64,000 nt of DNA, taken from Serratia nematodiphila DZ0503SBS1. Lineage in GTDB: Bacteria; Pseudomonadota; Gammaproteobacteria; Enterobacterales; Enterobacteriaceae. Below are positions 55,542 through 64,000 of the stretch, piece after piece. The translations under genes were made by a program, and so were the position numbers. The notes beneath the pieces are model-generated. The model did no database searches, was not told the origin of the DNA, and worked only from the letters and a program-made list of their open reading frames with translations. The stretch covers positions 1 to 64,000 of the forward strand of contig NZ_JPUX01000001.1 in NCBI RefSeq assembly GCF_000738675.1, in the 5' to 3' direction. The first letter of the stretch is position 1. The number at the start of each line of letters is the position of its first letter.

Positions 55542-55565
55542 CAGGGGGAGCCGAAGCTCCCCCTG
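55542..55565. terminator. hairpin between DUF3313 lipoprotein gene and cysE
   Basis: A perfect 10-base-pair stem CAGGGGGAGC/GCTCCCCCTG encloses loop CGAA. The flanking T tract is weak (AAAAAC on the left, which serves the minus strand). Confidence 0.6.
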
Positions 55566-55585
55566 AATGAACCCGCAACCACGGC

Positions 55586-56407
55586 TTAGATGCCGTCGCC
55601 ATACTCGAAGCCGTGGTTGGTGCCGTTGAAGTATTGGTCCATATCCATCGACGGCGTATCGCTCTCCGGCCGCCCGACGATGCGCGCCGGCACGCCGGCG
55701 GCGGTGGTGTGCGGCGGTATCGCCTGCAAGACCACCGAGCCCGCGCCGATCTTCGCGCCCTTGCCCACTTCGATATTGCCGAGAATTTTGGCGCCTGCGC
55801 CAATCATCACCCCTTCACGGATTTTCGGGTGACGGTCGCCGCTGGTTTTACCGGTACCGCCCAGGGTGACCGACTGCAGGATAGAGACGTTGTTCTCCAC
55901 CACCGCCGTTTCACCGATCACGATGCCGGTGGCGTGATCGAGCATGATGCCGCAACCGATGGTCGCCGCCGGATGGATGTCCACGCCAAAGGCGACGGAA
56001 ATTTGATTTTGCAGGTAGATAGCCAGCGCCTGCCGCCCTTGCTGCCACAGCCAGTGACCGATGCGGTAAGCCTGCAGCGCATGGAACCCCTTCAGGTAAA
56101 GCAGCGGCGTGGAGTATTTATCGACCGCCGGGTCGCGCAGGCGCACCGCGAGGATATCGCGCGCCGCCGAAACGATCATCTGGTTGTCAGACTTGTAGGC
56201 CTCTTCCACCACCTCGCGCACCGCGATGGCGGGCATGATCGGCGTGGCCAGCTTGTTGGCCAGCATATAGCTGAGCGCGCTGCCCAGGTTCTCGTGCTTG
56301 AGCAACGTCGCATGGAAAAAGCTGGCCAGCATCGGTTCACAATCAGCCAGTGCTCGCGCTTCTGATTTAATGCTGTTCCAGACCTGTTCCAACTCTTCTG
56401 ACGACAT
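55586..56407 (-). CDS. cysE: serine O-acetyltransferase
   Basis: CysE makes O-acetylserine, the committed step of cysteine synthesis, and is feedback inhibited by cysteine. The 273-residue protein, the E. coli length, has a helical N-terminal domain and a C-terminal left-handed beta-helix of hexapeptide repeats from about residue 140 (DIHPAATIGCGIMLDHATG, TLGGTGK, GVMIGAGAKILGNIEVG). It ends in the GDGI tail that binds CysK. ATG 56407 is used; a GTG one codon upstream is possible. It lies 106 bases downstream of gpsA on the same strand. Confidence 0.97.
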   Translation of the reverse strand: MSSEELEQVWNSIKSEARALADCEPMLASFFHATLLKHENLGSALSYMLANKLATPIMPAIAVREVVEEAYKSDNQMIVSAARDILAVRLRDPAVDKYSTPLLYLKGFHALQAYRIGHWLWQQGRQALAIYLQNQISVAFGVDIHPAATIGCGIMLDHATGIVIGETAVVENNVSILQSVTLGGTGKTSGDRHPKIREGVMIGAGAKILGNIEVGKGAKIGAGSVVLQAIPPHTTAAGVPARIVGRPESDTPSMDMDQYFNGTNHGFEYGDGI

Positions 56408-56513
56408 CACATACCCCTCTGCCTTGCCAAACGGGCCGCTTCACACGGTAGCGCGAAGCAGCCCAGGTCATTTGCGGGGTCAGCATTCCGCTGCCCCGAC
56501 ATATCGTTTTATG

Positions 56514-57533
56514 TCACGCGCTGGGTTTTTCGTCCTTTCGGGCTCGCCCCAGCAGGCTCAGCGCCGCTTCGCGAGCGTCCTTGTGGCAGTAAAGCACCTG
56601 ATAAATCTGTTCGGTGATCGGCATTTCCACACCGTGCCGCTGCGCCAACGCCAACACCTCTTTGGTATTGCGATAGCCCTCGACCACCTGACCGATACTG
56701 TCCTGCGCTTCCTGCACGCCTTTACCCTGCCCCAGCATAATGCCGAAGCGACGGTTGCGCGACTGGTTGTCCGTGCAGGTTAGCACCAGATCCCCCAGCC
56801 CCGCCATGCCCATGAACGTCGAAGGATCGGCGCCCAGCGCAGAACCCAGACGGCTCATTTCCGCCAGCCCGCGCGTAATCAACGCGGTACGGGCATTGGC
56901 GCCGAAACCGATGCCGTCGGACATGCCGGCGCCGATGGCGATCACATTCTTCACTGCGCCGCCAAGCTGCACACCGATGAAGTCGGGATTGCTGTAGACG
57001 CGGAAGCTCTTGCCGCAGTGCAGCAGCTGTTGCAGATCGTCGGCGAACTGCGCATCGGTCGCCGCCAGCGCGATCGCCGTCGGCAGGCCGGCGGCCAGCT
57101 CTTTGGCGAACGTCGGCCCGGAGAGCACCGCCAGCGGGATCGTCTCGCCCAGCGCCTCACGCGCCACGTCCTGCAGCAACCGGCCGGTTTCCGCTTCCAA
57201 CCCCTTGGTGGCCCACACGATGCGGGCATCCGGGCGCAGATGCGGCTTCAGCTGGCGCAGCACGTCGCCGAACACGTGGCTCGGCACCACCACCAGCACG
57301 TCGCGGCTGGCGGCCAGCGCACGCGCCAAATCGGCTTCGAGCAGCAGGGTATCGGGGAAGGGAACATCGGGCAGAAACGCCTGATTGCAGCGATCGCGCT
57401 GCAACGTTTGAATTTGCGCGGGGTTGTGCCCCCACAGCACCACGGTGTGGCCGTTACGCGCCAGCGTGATGGCCAATGCGGTGCCGTACGAGCCGGCACC
57501 GATAACAGTCATTGAAGCATTGACGGTGTTCAT
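56514..57533 (-). CDS. gpsA: glycerol-3-phosphate dehydrogenase [NAD(P)+]
   Basis: GpsA reduces dihydroxyacetone phosphate to sn-glycerol 3-phosphate for phospholipid synthesis. The 339-residue protein, the same length as in E. coli, has the nucleotide motif [12 protein letters not shown] near residue 10, [16 protein letters not shown] near 141, and the catalytic-lysine stretch [17 protein letters not shown] near 191. Its ATG shares one base with the secB stop codon (TGATG), so secB and gpsA are translationally coupled. Confidence 0.98.
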   Translation of the reverse strand: MNTVNASMTVIGAGSYGTALAITLARNGHTVVLWGHNPAQIQTLQRDRCNQAFLPDVPFPDTLLLEADLARALAASRDVLVVVPSHVFGDVLRQLKPHLRPDARIVWATKGLEAETGRLLQDVAREALGETIPLAVLSGPTFAKELAAGLPTAIALAATDAQFADDLQQLLHCGKSFRVYSNPDFIGVQLGGAVKNVIAIGAGMSDGIGFGANARTALITRGLAEMSRLGSALGADPSTFMGMAGLGDLVLTCTDNQSRNRRFGIMLGQGKGVQEAQDSIGQVVEGYRNTKEVLALAQRHGVEMPITEQIYQVLYCHKDAREAALSLLGRARKDEKPSA

Positions 57534-58003
57534 CAGGCATCCTGATGTGGTGCGGCACCTTCGCCTTCCGCCTGCTGCTGCAGATAGTTCATGAACAGCG
57601 CGTCAAAGTTGACCGGTGCCAGATTCAGCTGCGGGAAGGTGCCGCGGGAAACCAGGCTGGTGATGCACTCGCGCGCATACGGGAACAAAATGTTCGGGCA
57701 GTATGCGCCCAGGCAATGCGCCAGCTGCGTGCCTTCGATGCCTGCTACCGAGAAGATGCCCGCTTGCTGCACTTCGCACAGGAACGCCGTCTCTTCGCCC
57801 AGGGTCGCCGTCACGGTTACGCGCAGTACCACTTCATACACTTCGTCAGCCAGCTGGCTGGACGCGGTATCCAGATCAAGTTTAACTTCCGGCTGCCATT
57901 CCTGCTGGAAAACCTGCGGCGCGTTCGGCGCTTCGAAGGAGATATCCTTGGTATAGATACGTTGGATCTGGAAAGCCATTTCGGTGCTGTTTTGTTCTGA
58001 CAT
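57533..58003 (-). CDS. secB: protein export chaperone SecB
   Basis: SecB keeps preproteins unfolded in the cytoplasm and hands them to SecA. The 156-residue protein matches E. coli SecB ([54 protein letters not shown]). It lies in the yibN-grxC-secB-gpsA-cysE run, 57 bases after grxC and overlapping gpsA by one base. Confidence 0.98.
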   Translation of the reverse strand: MSEQNSTEMAFQIQRIYTKDISFEAPNAPQVFQQEWQPEVKLDLDTASSQLADEVYEVVLRVTVTATLGEETAFLCEVQQAGIFSVAGIEGTQLAHCLGAYCPNILFPYARECITSLVSRGTFPQLNLAPVNFDALFMNYLQQQAEGEGAAPHQDA

Positions 58004-58060
58004 GTGAGTAATACCCTTGGTTAAACGTCCTTATTGACACTCGGTGAACCGGCAAGCTGC

Positions 58061-58309
58061 TTAAAGCAGCGGATCCAGGCCGCCGCGAGCATCGAGTTCA
58101 TATAAATCATCGCAGCCGCCGATATGCCGGCCGTCGATGAAAATCTGCGGCACGGTGGTGCGCCCGCTGCGCTCGATCATCACTTCGCGCTTGGCGCTAT
58201 CGCCGTCGATGGCGATCTCGTTAAACGCCGCGCCCTTGCTGTTCAGCAGCGCCTTGGCGCGATGGCAGAACGGACAGGTCGCTTTGGTGTAGATATCAAT
58301 GTTAGCCAT
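58061..58309 (-). CDS. grxC: glutaredoxin 3
   Basis: GrxC is a small dithiol glutaredoxin that reduces disulfides with glutathione. The 82-residue protein has the active site CPFC (Cys12 and Cys15) and the TVPQIFIDG loop and GGCDDL motif that bind glutathione. ATG 58309 (MANIDIYTKA) fits the family; the frame opens 25 codons upstream in the yibN-grxC gap. It is co-directional with yibN and secB. Confidence 0.97.
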   Translation of the reverse strand: MANIDIYTKATCPFCHRAKALLNSKGAAFNEIAIDGDSAKREVMIERSGRTTVPQIFIDGRHIGGCDDLYELDARGGLDPLL

Positions 58310-58337
58310 GGATTGCCACCTCAAATAGGTTAAACGG

Positions 58338-58772
58338 TTACTTACCGCGCACCAGCGGCAGGTTTTCTCCGCTCCAGCCGGCAATGCCGTCTTTCAGCAT
58401 AGTCACCTTTTCAAAACCGGCCTTGCTCAGGTTCTCCGCCGGCTCGCGGGAGGCAGTGCCGTTGGCGCACACGACGATGATCGGCTGCGCTTTGTGTTTT
58501 TCCAGCTCGCCCAGGCTGCCGTTTTTGATTTCGCTGGCGGTCAGGTTGATGGCGTTGGCCAGGTGACCACGGCGGAAATCGTCGCGGCTGCGGGTGTCGA
58601 CCACCACGGCTTCTTCTTTGTTGATCAGGCGAATGGCTTCACCACGGGCGATCTCTTTGACCTTGGAGAAACGGCTTTTGAAGGTCATGACGATCACGGC
58701 GACCAGCAGAGCGATCCAAGCCAGGCTCAGAATAGGGTGTCTGCTTACGAATGGCATAATTTCTTGCAGCAT
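58338..58772 (-). CDS. yibN: membrane-anchored rhodanese-like protein YibN
   Basis: This 144-residue protein has one N-terminal membrane helix (about residues 14-31, [17 protein letters not shown]) and a cytoplasmic rhodanese domain (about 40-140, with [21 protein letters not shown]). The catalytic loop position reads CANGTASR and keeps a cysteine, unlike my recollection of E. coli YibN, where this loop lacks it. ATG 58772 (MLQEIMPF) matches E. coli; TTG 58784 is possible. It leads the run yibN-grxC-secB-gpsA-cysE. Its function is not established. Confidence 0.93.
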   Translation of the reverse strand: MLQEIMPFVSRHPILSLAWIALLVAVIVMTFKSRFSKVKEIARGEAIRLINKEEAVVVDTRSRDDFRRGHLANAINLTASEIKNGSLGELEKHKAQPIIVVCANGTASREPAENLSKAGFEKVTMLKDGIAGWSGENLPLVRGK

Positions 58773-59000
58773 GGGGTGTAACAACTCCCGTCAGTTAAGG
58801 GATAAATAAGTCAAGGTTCCAGAGTATACCTGCCGAGTGCGGCAAATACAGCCAATAAGCAAGCGCGATTGTAGAAACTGCGGGCTGCGCTGAGAAATTC
58901 CCGACGTCAGAGCATAAAAGCCCGCGCGATTCGCCGCAACCTTGATCTCTTTGGGCTATTTATCGCCGGCGGCGGTGTAAAATCAGCCGGTTTTTCGAGG

Positions 59001-59039
59001 GCGAATAGCCATGCTTGCGGCGGGCGCATGGCTATTCGC
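59001..59039 (+). ncRNA. 14-base-pair stem-loop upstream of gpmM
   Basis: GCGAATAGCCATGC (59001-59014) pairs perfectly with 59026-59039 around an 11-base loop TTGCGGCGGGC. It ends 30 bases before the gpmM start, probably inside its 5' UTR. There is no T tract, so it is unlikely to be a simple terminator. No known RNA family is recognised. The surrounding gap 58773-59069 otherwise holds the divergent promoters. Confidence 0.6.
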
Positions 59040-59069
59040 AGCTTAAAAAGTTCATAAGAGGTCAATGCA

Positions 59070-60614
59070 ATGTCGAACAACAAAAAACCGATGGTCCTGG
59101 TGATCCTGGACGGTTACGGCCACCGTGAAGAGCGGCAGGACAACGCGATCCTGAACGCCGGCACCCCGGTGATGGATCGTCTGTGGCGGGAGCAGCCGCA
59201 TACGCTGATCGCCGCCTCCGGGCTGGATGTCGGCCTGCCCGATGGGCAAATGGGCAACTCCGAAGTCGGCCACGTCAATCTGGGCGCCGGGCGCATTGTG
59301 TACCAGGATCTGACCCGGCTGGACAAAGCGATCGCCGACGGCGACTTCTTCACCAACCCGGTGCTGACCGCCGCCGTCGATAAGGCCGTAGCGGCCGGCA
59401 AGGCGGTGCATATCATGGGTCTGCTGTCGCCGGGCGGCGTGCACAGCCATGACGAGCACATCCTGGCCATGATCAAGCTGGCCGCCCAACGCGGCGCCAA
59501 AGCCATTTATCTGCATGCCTTCCTTGATGGGCGCGACACGCCGCCGCGCAGCGCCGAAGCCCCGCTGCAACGCTGCCGCGACGCCTTCGCCGCATTGGGC
59601 GTCGGGCGCATCGCCTCGCTGATCGGCCGCTACTACGCGATGGACCGCGACAACCGCTGGGATCGCGTGCAGCTGGCCTATGACCTGCTGACCGCAGCCA
59701 AAGGCGATTCCGTGGCCGAGGATGCGATCGCCGGCCTGCAGGCTGCTTATCAGCGCGGTGAAAACGACGAGTTCGTCAGACCGACCGTGATCCGCGCCGC
59801 CGGTGAGGCCGATGCCGCAATGCAGGACGGCGACGCGTTGATCTTCATGAACTTCCGCGCCGACCGCGCGCGCCAGATCACCCGCGCTTTCGTGAACGCC
59901 GACTTCGACGGTTTCCCGCGTGCCAAGCAGGTGCAGTTCGGCGATTTCGTGATGCTGACCGAATACGCCGCCGACATCGCGACAGCCTGCGCCTATCCGC
60001 CGGCGCCGCTGGCCAACACCTTCGGCGAATGGCTGATGAAGCACGACAAAACCCAGCTGCGCATCTCGGAAACCGAAAAATACGCCCACGTCACCTTCTT
60101 CTATAACGGCGGCGTGGAAGCGCCGTTCAAGGGAGAAGACCGCGTGCTGGTCAACTCGCCGCAGGTCGCCACCTATGATCTGCAGCCGGAGATGAGCGCC
60201 GCCGAACTGACCGACAAGCTGCTGAGCGCCATCCGCAGCGGCAAATACGACGCCATCATCTGCAACTACCCGAACGGCGACATGGTGGGGCATACCGGCG
60301 TGTATGAAGCAGCGGTCAAAGCGGTGGAAACGCTGGACGCCTGCATCGCTCAGGTGGTTGACGCGGTGCGCGACGTCGACGGCCAACTGCTGATCACCGC
60401 CGATCACGGCAACGCCGAGCAGATGCGCGATCCGGCCACCGGCCAGGCGCACACCGCCCACACCAGCCTGCCGGTGCCGCTGATTTACGTCGGCAAACCG
60501 GCGCGCGCGGTCGAAGGCGGCAAGCTTTCGGACATCGCGCCAACCCTGTTAACGCTGATGGGAATGGAAATCCCGCAAGAGATGACTGGTAAGCCGCTGT
60601 TCATCGTGGAATAA
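59070..60614 (+). CDS. gpmM: 2,3-bisphosphoglycerate-independent phosphoglycerate mutase
   Basis: GpmM (PgmI) interconverts 3- and 2-phosphoglycerate using two metal ions. The 514-residue alkaline-phosphatase-fold enzyme has the metal-binding [10 protein letters not shown] near residue 11, the phosphoserine Ser64 in MGNSEVGH, the DGRDTPP motif near 153, and the metal ligands [14 protein letters not shown] and [11 protein letters not shown]. It starts the gpmM-envC-yibQ run. A long perfect hairpin lies in its leader. Confidence 0.98.
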   Translation: MSNNKKPMVLVILDGYGHREERQDNAILNAGTPVMDRLWREQPHTLIAASGLDVGLPDGQMGNSEVGHVNLGAGRIVYQDLTRLDKAIADGDFFTNPVLTAAVDKAVAAGKAVHIMGLLSPGGVHSHDEHILAMIKLAAQRGAKAIYLHAFLDGRDTPPRSAEAPLQRCRDAFAALGVGRIASLIGRYYAMDRDNRWDRVQLAYDLLTAAKGDSVAEDAIAGLQAAYQRGENDEFVRPTVIRAAGEADAAMQDGDALIFMNFRADRARQITRAFVNADFDGFPRAKQVQFGDFVMLTEYAADIATACAYPPAPLANTFGEWLMKHDKTQLRISETEKYAHVTFFYNGGVEAPFKGEDRVLVNSPQVATYDLQPEMSAAELTDKLLSAIRSGKYDAIICNYPNGDMVGHTGVYEAAVKAVETLDACIAQVVDAVRDVDGQLLITADHGNAEQMRDPATGQAHTAHTSLPVPLIYVGKPARAVEGGKLSDIAPTLLTLMGMEIPQEMTGKPLFIVE

Positions 60615-60623
60615 TCCTTCTCC

Positions 60624-61958
60624 ATGAGGGAGAAGGCGTTTTTTGCACTATCAAGGGTAACCCGAAGCGCAAACGCAGGCAGCCGGCCGCTGCCTGAACG
60701 CACCGCGCCAAGGACGTTCACCGCCATGTGCGCCAGCGTATTTTGCGCTGGCGTCTTGCTGTTGCCGCTCGCCGGCCAGGCGGCGGAAGACAATAAATCC
60801 CAGCTGAAAGACATTCAGCAGAGCATCGCCGAGAAAGAAAAGGCGGTGAAGCAGCAGCAACAGCAGCGCAGCTCGCTGCAGGATCAGCTGCGTCAACAGG
60901 AAAAAACCATCGCCCAGGCCAGCCGCCAGTTGCGCGACACCCAGGGCACGCTCACCCAGTTGGGCAAGGACATTTCCGGCCTGAACGCCTCGATAGCCAA
61001 ACTGCAAAAACAGCAATCGACCCAGCAAAACCTCCTCGCCAAACAGCTCGACGCCGCCTTCCGGCAAGGGCAGCACAGCGCCGTGCAGCTGATCCTCAGC
61101 GGTGAAGAAAGCCAGCGCAGCGAACGTATTCTGGCCTATTTCGGTTATCTGAACGAAGCGCGCCAGAAAACCATCGAAGAGCTGAAACAGACCCGCGCCG
61201 AGCTGGCGAAGCAAAAAACCACGCTGGTGGCCAAACAGGGCCAGCAAAAATCCTTACTGAGCGAACAACAGACGCAGCAGCAGAAGCTGGAGCAGGCGCG
61301 CGGCGCCCGCAAGAAAACGCTGACCGCGCTGGAAGCCTCGCTGGAAAAAGACCAACAACGCCTGGTGGAACTGCGCCAAAACGAAGCCCGCATGCGCGAC
61401 AAGATCGCTCGGGCGGAGCGCGAAGCCCGTGCGCGCGCCGAACGCGAAGCGCGTGAAGCGGCCAAAGTGCGCGAACAGGTGCGCATCAAGGAACAGCAGG
61501 CGAAGAAAACCGGCACCACCTACAAACCTAGCGAAGCCGATCGCTCGCTGATGGCGCGAACCGGCGGCCTCGGTCGTCCGGCCGGCCAGCTGATGTGGCC
61601 GGTGCGCGGCCGCACGCTGCACGGCTTTGGCGAGCAGCAGCAGGGCGAGCTACGCTGGAAAGGCATGGTGATCGAAGCCCGCGAAGGCAGCGAAGTGAAA
61701 GCCGTCGCCGATGGCCGCGTGCTGCTGGCCGACTGGCTGCAAGGCTATGGCCTGATGGTGGTGGTCGAACACGGTAAAGGCGACATGAGCGTGTACGGCT
61801 ACAACCAAAGCGCGTTGGTCAACGTCGGGGCGCAGGTGCGCGCCGGCCAGCCGATCGCTCTGGTCGGCACCAGCGGCGGCCAGGGAACGCCGTCGCTCTA
61901 TTTCGAAATCCGTCGTCAGGGACAGGCGGTTAACCCACTGCCGTGGTTGGGAAGATAG
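60624..61958 (+). CDS. envC: murein hydrolase activator EnvC
   Basis: EnvC is recruited by FtsEX to the septum and activates AmiA and AmiB amidases for daughter-cell separation. The 444-residue product has an N-terminal signal region (hydrophobic core near residues 36-50), a long coiled coil (about 55-300, Gln/Lys/Glu rich), and a C-terminal degenerate LytM domain (about 320-444, MWPVRGRTLHGFGEQ to YFEIRRQGQAVNPLPWLGR). The start ATG 60624 gives an unusually long n-region and has a weak ribosome site, so the true start may be further downstream. It is 9 bases after gpmM. Confidence 0.93.
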   Translation: MREKAFFALSRVTRSANAGSRPLPERTAPRTFTAMCASVFCAGVLLLPLAGQAAEDNKSQLKDIQQSIAEKEKAVKQQQQQRSSLQDQLRQQEKTIAQASRQLRDTQGTLTQLGKDISGLNASIAKLQKQQSTQQNLLAKQLDAAFRQGQHSAVQLILSGEESQRSERILAYFGYLNEARQKTIEELKQTRAELAKQKTTLVAKQGQQKSLLSEQQTQQQKLEQARGARKKTLTALEASLEKDQQRLVELRQNEARMRDKIARAEREARARAEREAREAAKVREQVRIKEQQAKKTGTTYKPSEADRSLMARTGGLGRPAGQLMWPVRGRTLHGFGEQQQGELRWKGMVIEAREGSEVKAVADGRVLLADWLQGYGLMVVVEHGKGDMSVYGYNQSALVNVGAQVRAGQPIALVGTSGGQGTPSLYFEIRRQGQAVNPLPWLGR

Positions 61959-61960
61959 AT

Positions 61961-62914
61961 TTGCGTTATGTCAAAACCCGTACAGCTTTGTTAATCGGCT
62001 GTCTGCTGCAGGTTTACGCTGCGCAGGCAGGAAAACTCTCCATCGTCATCGATGACGTGGGTTACCGCCCTCACGAAGAAAACGCGGTGCTGCAAATGCC
62101 GACGGCGATCTCGGTCGCAGTGTTGCCCAACGCGCCGCATGCCCGCCTGATGGCCACCCGCGCCCACAGCCAGGGCCGCGAAGTCTTGATCCACATGCCG
62201 ATGGCGCCGCTCAGCAAACAGCCGCTGGAACGCGATACCCTGCAGCCTTCCATGAGCAGCGACGAGATCCAGCGCATCATCCGCAACGCGGTGAACAACG
62301 TGCCCTACGCGGTCGGCATGAACAACCACATGGGCAGCGCCATGACCTCCAGCCTGCCGGGCATGCAGAAAGTGATGCAGGCGCTCGAAAGCTACCGCCT
62401 GTACTTCCTCGACAGCATGACCATCGGCAGCAGCCAGGCGACCCGCGCTGCGGCCGGCACCGGCGTGAAAGTGATCAAACGCAGGGTGTTCCTCGACGAT
62501 ACCGCGAACGAAGCCGACATCCGCCGCCAGTTCAACCGCGCGGTCGAATTGGCGCGGCGCAACGGATCCGCCATCGCCATCGGCCACCCGCGCCCGGCGA
62601 CGGTGAAGGTGCTGCAGCAGATGCTGCCGTCGCTGCCCGCCGATATCGTGCTGGTCAAACCGAGCGCGCTGCTGAACGAACCGCAGGGCAATGGTGGTGG
62701 CAGCTACGTCCCGCCGCCGGTCAAACCGCAAAAACCGCAGCCGAAGAACCCGTTCAGCGGCGGCATCAAGCAGTGCAAGGTCAAACCGCCGAAGGAAAAA
62801 GCCAACGCCGGCACCGCGCTGGGCGTTATCGCCGACAGCATTGCCACCTCGCCGCCGGTGACCTTCATCAAGCGTCATTGGCAGCACTGGACGCAAACCA
62901 AACCGCAAACATAA
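61961..62914 (+). CDS. yibQ: divergent polysaccharide deacetylase family protein YibQ
   Basis: This is an exported protein of about 317 residues with a signal peptide (ending VYAAQA) and a divergent NodB-like deacetylase barrel. The family segments KLSIVIDDVGYRP, VLPNAPHA, VLIHMPMAPLSKQPLE and GMNNHMGSAMTS are visible. The C-terminal tail is Pro/Lys rich. The start is uncertain: TTG 61961 has GGGAAG 6 bases upstream and gives the family length; GTG 61943 would overlap envC. It directly follows envC, as in E. coli. Its substrate is unknown. Confidence 0.9.
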   Translation: MRYVKTRTALLIGCLLQVYAAQAGKLSIVIDDVGYRPHEENAVLQMPTAISVAVLPNAPHARLMATRAHSQGREVLIHMPMAPLSKQPLERDTLQPSMSSDEIQRIIRNAVNNVPYAVGMNNHMGSAMTSSLPGMQKVMQALESYRLYFLDSMTIGSSQATRAAAGTGVKVIKRRVFLDDTANEADIRRQFNRAVELARRNGSAIAIGHPRPATVKVLQQMLPSLPADIVLVKPSALLNEPQGNGGGSYVPPPVKPQKPQPKNPFSGGIKQCKVKPPKEKANAGTALGVIADSIATSPPVTFIKRHWQHWTQTKPQT

Positions 62915-62941
62915 AAAAAGGGCCGGAATTCCGGCCCTTTT
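62913..62941. terminator. bidirectional terminator between yibQ and tdh
   Basis: The 18-base palindrome GGGCCGGAATTCCGGCCC (62920-62937) has seven A residues before it and four T residues after it. It ends both yibQ and tdh transcription. Confidence 0.9.
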
Positions 62942-62955
62942 CACGCCTGCCGAGA

Positions 62956-63981
62956 TCAATCCCAGCTCAGCACCACTTTGCCCGACTTGCCGGAGCGCAT
63001 GGCGTCGAAGCCCTGCTGGAACTCGTCGATCGAGAAACGGTGGGTGATGATCGGGGTCAAATCCAGGCCGGACTGGATCAGCGCCGCCATCTTGTACCAG
63101 GTCTCGAACATTTCACGGCCGTAAATCCCTTTGATAAACAGCCCTTTGAAGATGACCTGATTCCAGTCGATCGACATATCCGAAGGCGGAATGCCCAGCA
63201 TGGCGATGCGCCCGCCGTGGTTCATCGCATTGAGCAGCGTGCGGAACGCCGGCGGCGCGCCGGACATTTCCAGGCCGACGTCGAACCCTTCGGTCATGCC
63301 CAGTTCGGCCATCACGTCGCTGAGGTTTTCCTTGCTGACGTTCACCGCACGGGTCACGCCCATCTTGCGCGCCAGTTCCAGGCGGTATTCGTTAACGTCG
63401 GTGATCACCACATGGCGGGCGCCGACGTGTTTGCACACCGCCGCCGCCATGATGCCGATCGGACCGGCGCCGGACACCAGCACGTCTTCCCCAACCAGAT
63501 CGAACGACAGCGCGGTATGCACTGCGTTACCGAACGGATCAAAGATCGAAGCCAGTTCGTCGGAGATGTTATCCGGGATCTTGAAGGCGTTGAACGCCGG
63601 GATCACCAGGTATTCCGCGAAGCTGCCCGGGCGGTTCACGCCCACGCCGACGGTGTTGCGGCACAGGTGCGTGCGGCCGCCGCGGCAGTTGCGGCAGTGG
63701 CCGCAGGTGATATGGCCTTCGCCGGACACGCGATCGCCGATGTTGAAACCTTTGACTTCCTGACCGATCGCCACCACTTCGCCCACGTATTCATGGCCGA
63801 CCACCATCGGAACCGGAATGGTCTTTTGCGACCACTCGTCCCAGTTGTAGATATGCACATCGGTGCCGCAGATCGCGGTTTTGCGGATTTTGATCATGAT
63901 GTCGTTGTGGCCCAGCTCCGGCTGAGGCACGTCGGTCATCCAAATCCCTTCTTCCGCTTTCAGTTTTGACAGTGCTTTCAT
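62956..63981 (-). CDS. tdh: L-threonine 3-dehydrogenase
   Basis: Tdh oxidises L-threonine to 2-amino-3-ketobutyrate, which Kbl then cleaves to glycine and acetyl-CoA. The 341-residue zinc alcohol dehydrogenase-type enzyme has catalytic zinc ligand Cys38 ([12 protein letters not shown]), VGHEYVGEV near residue 62, the structural zinc cysteines in [15 protein letters not shown] near 93-107, and the NAD fold [14 protein letters not shown] near 171. It follows kbl by 9 bases, so kbl-tdh is an operon; Lrp repression is known in E. coli. Confidence 0.97.
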   Translation of the reverse strand: MKALSKLKAEEGIWMTDVPQPELGHNDIMIKIRKTAICGTDVHIYNWDEWSQKTIPVPMVVGHEYVGEVVAIGQEVKGFNIGDRVSGEGHITCGHCRNCRGGRTHLCRNTVGVGVNRPGSFAEYLVIPAFNAFKIPDNISDELASIFDPFGNAVHTALSFDLVGEDVLVSGAGPIGIMAAAVCKHVGARHVVITDVNEYRLELARKMGVTRAVNVSKENLSDVMAELGMTEGFDVGLEMSGAPPAFRTLLNAMNHGGRIAMLGIPPSDMSIDWNQVIFKGLFIKGIYGREMFETWYKMAALIQSGLDLTPIITHRFSIDEFQQGFDAMRSGKSGKVVLSWD

Positions 63982-63990
63982 GGTTTTACC

Positions 63991-64000
63991 TTATGCAATA
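63991..64000 (-). CDS. kbl: 2-amino-3-ketobutyrate CoA ligase, last codons only
   Basis: The last ten bases on the minus strand read A-TTG-CA-TAA in the frame ATT GCA TAA, giving the ending Ile-Ala-stop. This agrees with the C-terminus of E. coli Kbl, which ends GVIA, and with the conserved kbl-tdh order. The rest of the gene is outside the window, so the call relies mainly on context. Confidence 0.55.

Overview
The window looks like a stretch of conserved chromosome from a GC-rich enterobacterium, most likely Serratia or a close relative (Yersiniaceae). This is inferred from gene order and protein similarity recalled from Escherichia coli and related genomes; no search was run. Almost every gene has an E. 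coli counterpart, largely in the E. coli murI-ppc, metF-cytR-glp and fpr-cpx order. Differences from E. coli include a short-type argG inside the arg cluster, a peroxiredoxin-glutaredoxin fusion beside oxyR, emrD and a SufR-like regulator next to fpr, and no katG/gldA, yiiX or cdh at their E. coli places.

Layout. 1-4200: an rRNA operon on the minus strand (16S, tRNA-Ile, tRNA-Ala, 5' half of 23S), with P1/P2 promoters and boxA signals. 4220-8840: murI and btuB (56-base overlap, cobalamin riboswitch upstream), trmA, yijD-fabR. 8850-14950: a redox block of sthA, oxyR, prx-grx fusion and an Lpd-like flavoprotein, then an orphan HicB-type antitoxin. 14947-20795: divergent arginine genes argCBGH and argE around two ARG boxes. 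21054-29142: ppc, metF, metBL and metJ, with MetJ operators. 29220-38010: rpmE, priA, cytR, ftsN, hslVU (sigma-32 promoter and strong 5' UTR hairpin), menA, rraA, zapB. 38534-43448: glpFKX and emrD. 43747-47218: SufR-like regulator with fpr, yiiR, yiiQ, tpiA. 47285-53913: sbp, pfkA, fieF, cpxP with the CpxQ sRNA in its 3' UTR, cpxRA, trmL. 53975-55524: a CHAD protein and a DUF3313 lipoprotein. 55586-58772: yibN-grxC-secB-gpsA-cysE. 59070-64000: gpmM-envC-yibQ, then tdh and the last codons of kbl.

The genes form familiar modules: arginine synthesis under ArgR, methionine synthesis under MetJ, glycerol use under GlpR, envelope stress under Cpx, and peroxide defence around OxyR. No prophage, insertion sequence, CRISPR array or defence island was seen, and I found no clear undescribed multi-gene system. 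The points most worth a second look are the SufR-like regulator-fpr pair with a Fur-like site, perfect stem-loops in the 5' UTRs of hslV, gpmM and trmL, a 165-base non-coding segment bounded by duplicated hairpins between glpX and emrD, and the redox block next to oxyR.
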